A stretch of 35,282 nucleotides of DNA from JAYUJH01 sp043765375. Lineage in GTDB: Bacteria > Pseudomonadota > Alphaproteobacteria > Rickettsiales > UBA998. Location: assembly GCA_043765375.1 (NCBI GenBank), contig JAYUJH010000019.1, positions 1-35,282 of the forward strand, in the 5' to 3' direction. The position numbers and the translations under genes were made by a program. Shown here in pieces: positions 33,155 to 35,282 of this stretch; position 1 is the first letter of the stretch; every line of letters starts with the position of its first letter. The notes under the pieces were generated by a model. It saw only the letters and a list, made by a program, of their open reading frames with translations. It had not been told where the DNA came from and did not search any database.

Positions 33155-33763
33155 TTATATATTAATATTACCAATAGATGGCGAGCTAACCAAAGTCATA
33201 AACTCCGCCCTTGTGCGTTGGTCAGTTTTGAACAACCCAAGCAAACGGCTGGTGACTGTAGTTGTTTGTGTTTTATGCACCCCCCGAGTGGTCATACATT
33301 GATGAGCTGCATCAATAATCACCGCAACTCCCTTTGGTTGAAGCACTTCATTGAGTGTATCCGCAATTTGCGCCGTCATAGTTTCTTGTGTTTGCAAGCG
33401 TTTTGCATAAATATCCAGCAATCTTGCCAATTTAGAGATTCCAACCACTCGCTTATCGGGAATATATGCGATATGTGCTAGCCCGATGATTGGCACAATA
33501 TGATGCTCACAATGTGATTCCAAGCGCATATTTTTCAGCAATACCATTTCATCATAGCCTTCAACTTCTTCAAAGGTGCGTGACAAAACTTCCTTTGGAT
33601 CTTCATCATAGCCTGAGAAAAACTCACGGTAAGCATTTACCACACGCTTTGGCGTATCCAGCAAACCTTCACGGTTCACATTATCGCCCGCCCATGAAAT
33701 GAGAGTGCGGACTGCTGCCTCTGCTTCTGCTTGTGAGGGGCGTATTATAGTTGAATTATTCAT
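33155..33763 (-). CDS. folE: GTP cyclohydrolase I
   Basis: Catalyses the first step from GTP to dihydroneopterin triphosphate, leading to folate and pterins. The zinc ligands are present: C85 and H88 in LESHCEHHIVPI and C156 in AHQCMTTRGVHK. Other family blocks are REGLLDTPKRVVNAYREFFS, VVGISKLARLLDIYAKRLQT and RAEFMTLV near the end. At 202 aa it is the typical type IA enzyme that needs zinc and forms a decamer. A divergent gene for a pterin carbinolamine dehydratase starts 67 bases away, and folC lies downstream beyond ctaA. The C-terminal tail (SSPSIGNINI) is slightly longer than usual. Confidence 0.96.
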   Translation of the reverse strand: MNNSTIIRPSQAEAEAAVRTLISWAGDNVNREGLLDTPKRVVNAYREFFSGYDEDPKEVLSRTFEEVEGYDEMVLLKNMRLESHCEHHIVPIIGLAHIAYIPDKRVVGISKLARLLDIYAKRLQTQETMTAQIADTLNEVLQPKGVAVIIDAAHQCMTTRGVHKTQTTTVTSRLLGLFKTDQRTRAEFMTLVSSPSIGNINI

Positions 33764-33830
33764 ATCAAACCTTGCATTATTATTTATCTACATATAATAT
33801 TATTTATAAGAATATTACAAGTGTTACCAT

Positions 33831-34199
33831 ATGAAAAATATTTCACTTTTAACTGATGATGAATTAAATATTGCCCTAAAGTCATTAAATAATCTAGCTT
33901 CATTAAGTAACTCAGCTTCACTGAATGCTCCAGCATTATTAAATGATAATGTTAATATATGGGTTTATGATGCTGTAACAAAACACATTAAAGCCCGATT
34001 TAAGTTTGCAGGCTATGGTGCAGCTTGCGCTTTTGCAATGCGAGTTGGGTTATTGGCGGAGTTACAAAATCATCACCCCGAGGTTAGTTTTGGTTGGGGT
34101 TATGTTGAGATATGCGTTACAACTCATGACGCTAGCGGGATTAGCGAGCTAGATATTTGGTTGGCAACATCTGTTAATGCGGCTTATGGTGGGTTGTAA
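33831..34199 (+). CDS. phhB: Pterin-4a-carbinolamine dehydratase (PhhB/DCoH)
   Basis: Dehydrates 4a-hydroxytetrahydropterin, recycling the pterin cofactor of aromatic amino acid hydroxylases. The hallmark is visible: FKFAGYGAACAFAMRVGLLA, then H81-H82-P83 (NHHPE), W89, H99-D100 (TTHDASG) and LDIWLATSVN, in the order and spacing of the family. The N-terminus has a low-complexity Ser/Leu/Asn stretch (NNLASLSNSASLNAPALL) in place of the usual short strand, making it 122 aa rather than about 100. It is divergent from folE across 67 bases. No phenylalanine hydroxylase gene is present in this window, so its physiological partner is unknown. Confidence 0.88.
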   Translation: MKNISLLTDDELNIALKSLNNLASLSNSASLNAPALLNDNVNIWVYDAVTKHIKARFKFAGYGAACAFAMRVGLLAELQNHHPEVSFGWGYVEICVTTHDASGISELDIWLATSVNAAYGGL

Positions 34200-34232
34200 G
34201 TGGAGTATTTTAGCGCATATATTGTGTATTTG

Positions 34233-34349
34233 TTGTCATACCAGCCCCCGAAGGAAAAAATAATTAAAACTCTGGTATCTAGGGTTGTTAATCACGCAAT
34301 CATATTATGTTTTGTTCCATGGACTCCAGCCTGCGACGGAGTGACGGAA
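34233..34349. repeat. Possible diverged intergenic repeat
   Basis: The sequence contains GTCATACCAGCCCCCG near its left end and CCATGGACTCCAGCCTGCGA then GGAGTGACGG at its right. These recall the dispersed repeats with GTCATTCCAGC ends common in proteobacterial genomes. There is one copy only in this window, so this is a resemblance, not proof. Confidence 0.3.
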
Positions 34350-34369
34350 GATATTATTATTTTCCGTCA
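34342..34369. terminator. Hairpin between convergent phhB and dapA
   Basis: TGACGGAA (34342-34349) pairs with TTCCGTCA (34362-34369) around a 12-base AT loop. It lies between the ends of two convergent genes (34199 and 34389), with A-rich sequence toward dapA, and so could stop transcription from either side. Confidence 0.55.
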
Positions 34370-34388
34370 TCAACCAAACAAAAAAATA

Positions 34389-35282
34389 TTAAATCAAGCG
34401 CATTTCAAACATGATATTATCAATCTTCTCCCGTGTGATGTCATGTGCATCAATCATGGGCAGGCGGATAATATCCTTGCAAAACCCAAGCCTGTTCATC
34501 GCATATTTCACGCCAGCGGGGCTTGTTTCCACAAATAACACCTCGTTAAGCTCCACTAGCTGCTTAAATATTTGTTGCGCTGCGAGATAATCGCCCTTGA
34601 GGCAATCATCTTGCAATTTGGCGCATAATTTTGGTGCAACATTGGAGGCGACAGAAATGCAACCTTGCCCCCCCATAATATTAAACGCAATCGCCGTCAT
34701 ATCATCGCCAGAGAGCAATGCGAGGCGATCCCCCACTTTGTGTTTTAATTTGGCGACACGGGTCAAATCCCCCGTTGCATCTTTCACGCCTACAATATTT
34801 CGGCAATTATCAGCCAATTTCATAATGGTGCTATCAGCAATATCAATCACGGAGCGGGGTGGAATATTATATAATATAATCGGAATATCTACATTATCCG
34901 CCACATGTTTGAAATGCGCATAAAGCCCCGTTTGCATTGGCTTGTTATAATATGGTGCAACCAGCAACACACTATCCGCCCCAACTTTCTTTGCGTGCTT
35001 GGTTAGCTCAATGGTTTCAGCGGTGGAATTGGAGCCAGTTCCCGCCATAACGTGAACTTTGCCGCTTGCCACTTTCACCGCAATTTCAATTAACCGTTTA
35101 TGTTCATCATGGGTGAGGGTGGGGGATTCTCCCGTTGTTCCACATGGCACAATTCCATGCACTCCTTGCTCAATTTGCCACTCAATCAGTTTGGTGAAAC
35201 TTGCTTCATCAATGCCATCATCAAGCATTGGGGTGATTAAAGCGGTGAATACGCCTTGGATTGGTGGCGTTGATGTTTGCGA
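34389..35282 (-). CDS. dapA: 4-hydroxy-tetrahydrodipicolinate synthase, 5' end beyond the window
   Basis: Condenses pyruvate with aspartate semialdehyde in the lysine/diaminopimelate pathway. The frame is open to the right edge, and the residues before the first ATG (35228) read GVFTALITPM, which is the family's opening, so the true start is outside. Visible family motifs are PCGTTGESPTLTHDEH, VMAGTGSNSTAETIELTKHA, APYYNKPMQTGLYAHFKHVA, the catalytic Tyr in LYNIPPRSVID and the Schiff-base Lys in IVGVKDATGDLTR. Length and motifs indicate an intact enzyme. It is convergent with phhB with a hairpin between. It supplies diaminopimelate for the cell wall, so the organism probably builds a peptidoglycan wall. 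Confidence 0.94.
   Translation of the reverse strand, partial: SQTSTPPIQGVFTALITPMLDDGIDEASFTKLIEWQIEQGVHGIVPCGTTGESPTLTHDEHKRLIEIAVKVASGKVHVMAGTGSNSTAETIELTKHAKKVGADSVLLVAPYYNKPMQTGLYAHFKHVADNVDIPIILYNIPPRSVIDIADSTIMKLADNCRNIVGVKDATGDLTRVAKLKHKVGDRLALLSGDDMTAIAFNIMGGQGCISVASNVAPKLCAKLQDDCLKGDYLAAQQIFKQLVELNEVLFVETSPAGVKYAMNRLGFCKDIIRLPMIDAHDITREKIDNIMFEMRLI

Noticed and set aside
34200..34538. 112-codon frame following phhB on the plus strand
   Set aside because: It runs through the hairpin region and into the end of dapA on the other strand, has no ribosome site and no domain-like composition.

Overview
The window looks like a chromosomal piece of an AT-rich alphaproteobacterium. Pointers are a Cox15-type heme A synthase, an EnvZ-type kinase, an alphaproteobacterial-style family 4 uracil-DNA glycosylase, and a tRNA-Met(CAT) 3' fragment that, from memory, resembles rhizobial genes. 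No 16S rRNA or similar marker is present, so the lineage is inferred and no genus can be named.

Layout. (1) Positions 1-5751 hold one very large, decayed type I-secreted RTX/calcium-binding protein. It has a FrpC-like Asp-Pro self-processing module near its visible N-terminal end, many nonapeptide repeats and a serralysin-like C-terminus. An inserted ~145-bp double-hairpin element, an amber codon replacing a Trp, and a frameshift in a G-rich run break it. (2) Positions 6.3-9.5 kb carry an accessory quorum-sensing module on the minus strand: luxR, a lux-box-like dyad, luxI, then two overlapping unknown ~105-aa genes. A divergent XRE-type regulator and an unknown 88-aa gene lie across a heptamer tandem repeat. 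(3) An intact P4-type integrase (9.55-10.76 kb) sits beside a 49-bp 3' fragment of tRNA-Met, a classic attachment-site remnant. (4) Positions 11.04-18.83 kb form a second small island bounded by a 25-bp direct repeat (24/25 identical). It holds a wrecked second integrase, a GIY-YIG/Sel1 fusion, a coiled-coil protein with a HARE-HTH-like C-terminus, a run of dyads, a zinc-ribbon gene remnant and a 1311-aa type IIG restriction-modification enzyme. It reads as a defence-type cargo island.

(5) From 18.85 kb on, gene content is mostly core: an unknown 113-aa protein, an EnvZ-like kinase with no adjacent regulator, hisS, a nitronate monooxygenase-like enzyme, a divergent family 4 UDG-like protein, a complete tripartite RND efflux operon (adaptor, pump, outer-membrane factor), folC-ctaA-folE on the minus strand, a divergent pterin carbinolamine dehydratase, and dapA cut by the right edge.

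The most unusual material is the luxI operon with its two unknown coupled genes, the tandem att-like sites that date two integrations at one locus, and small palindromic elements found inside two genes (the RTX gene and the dead integrase).
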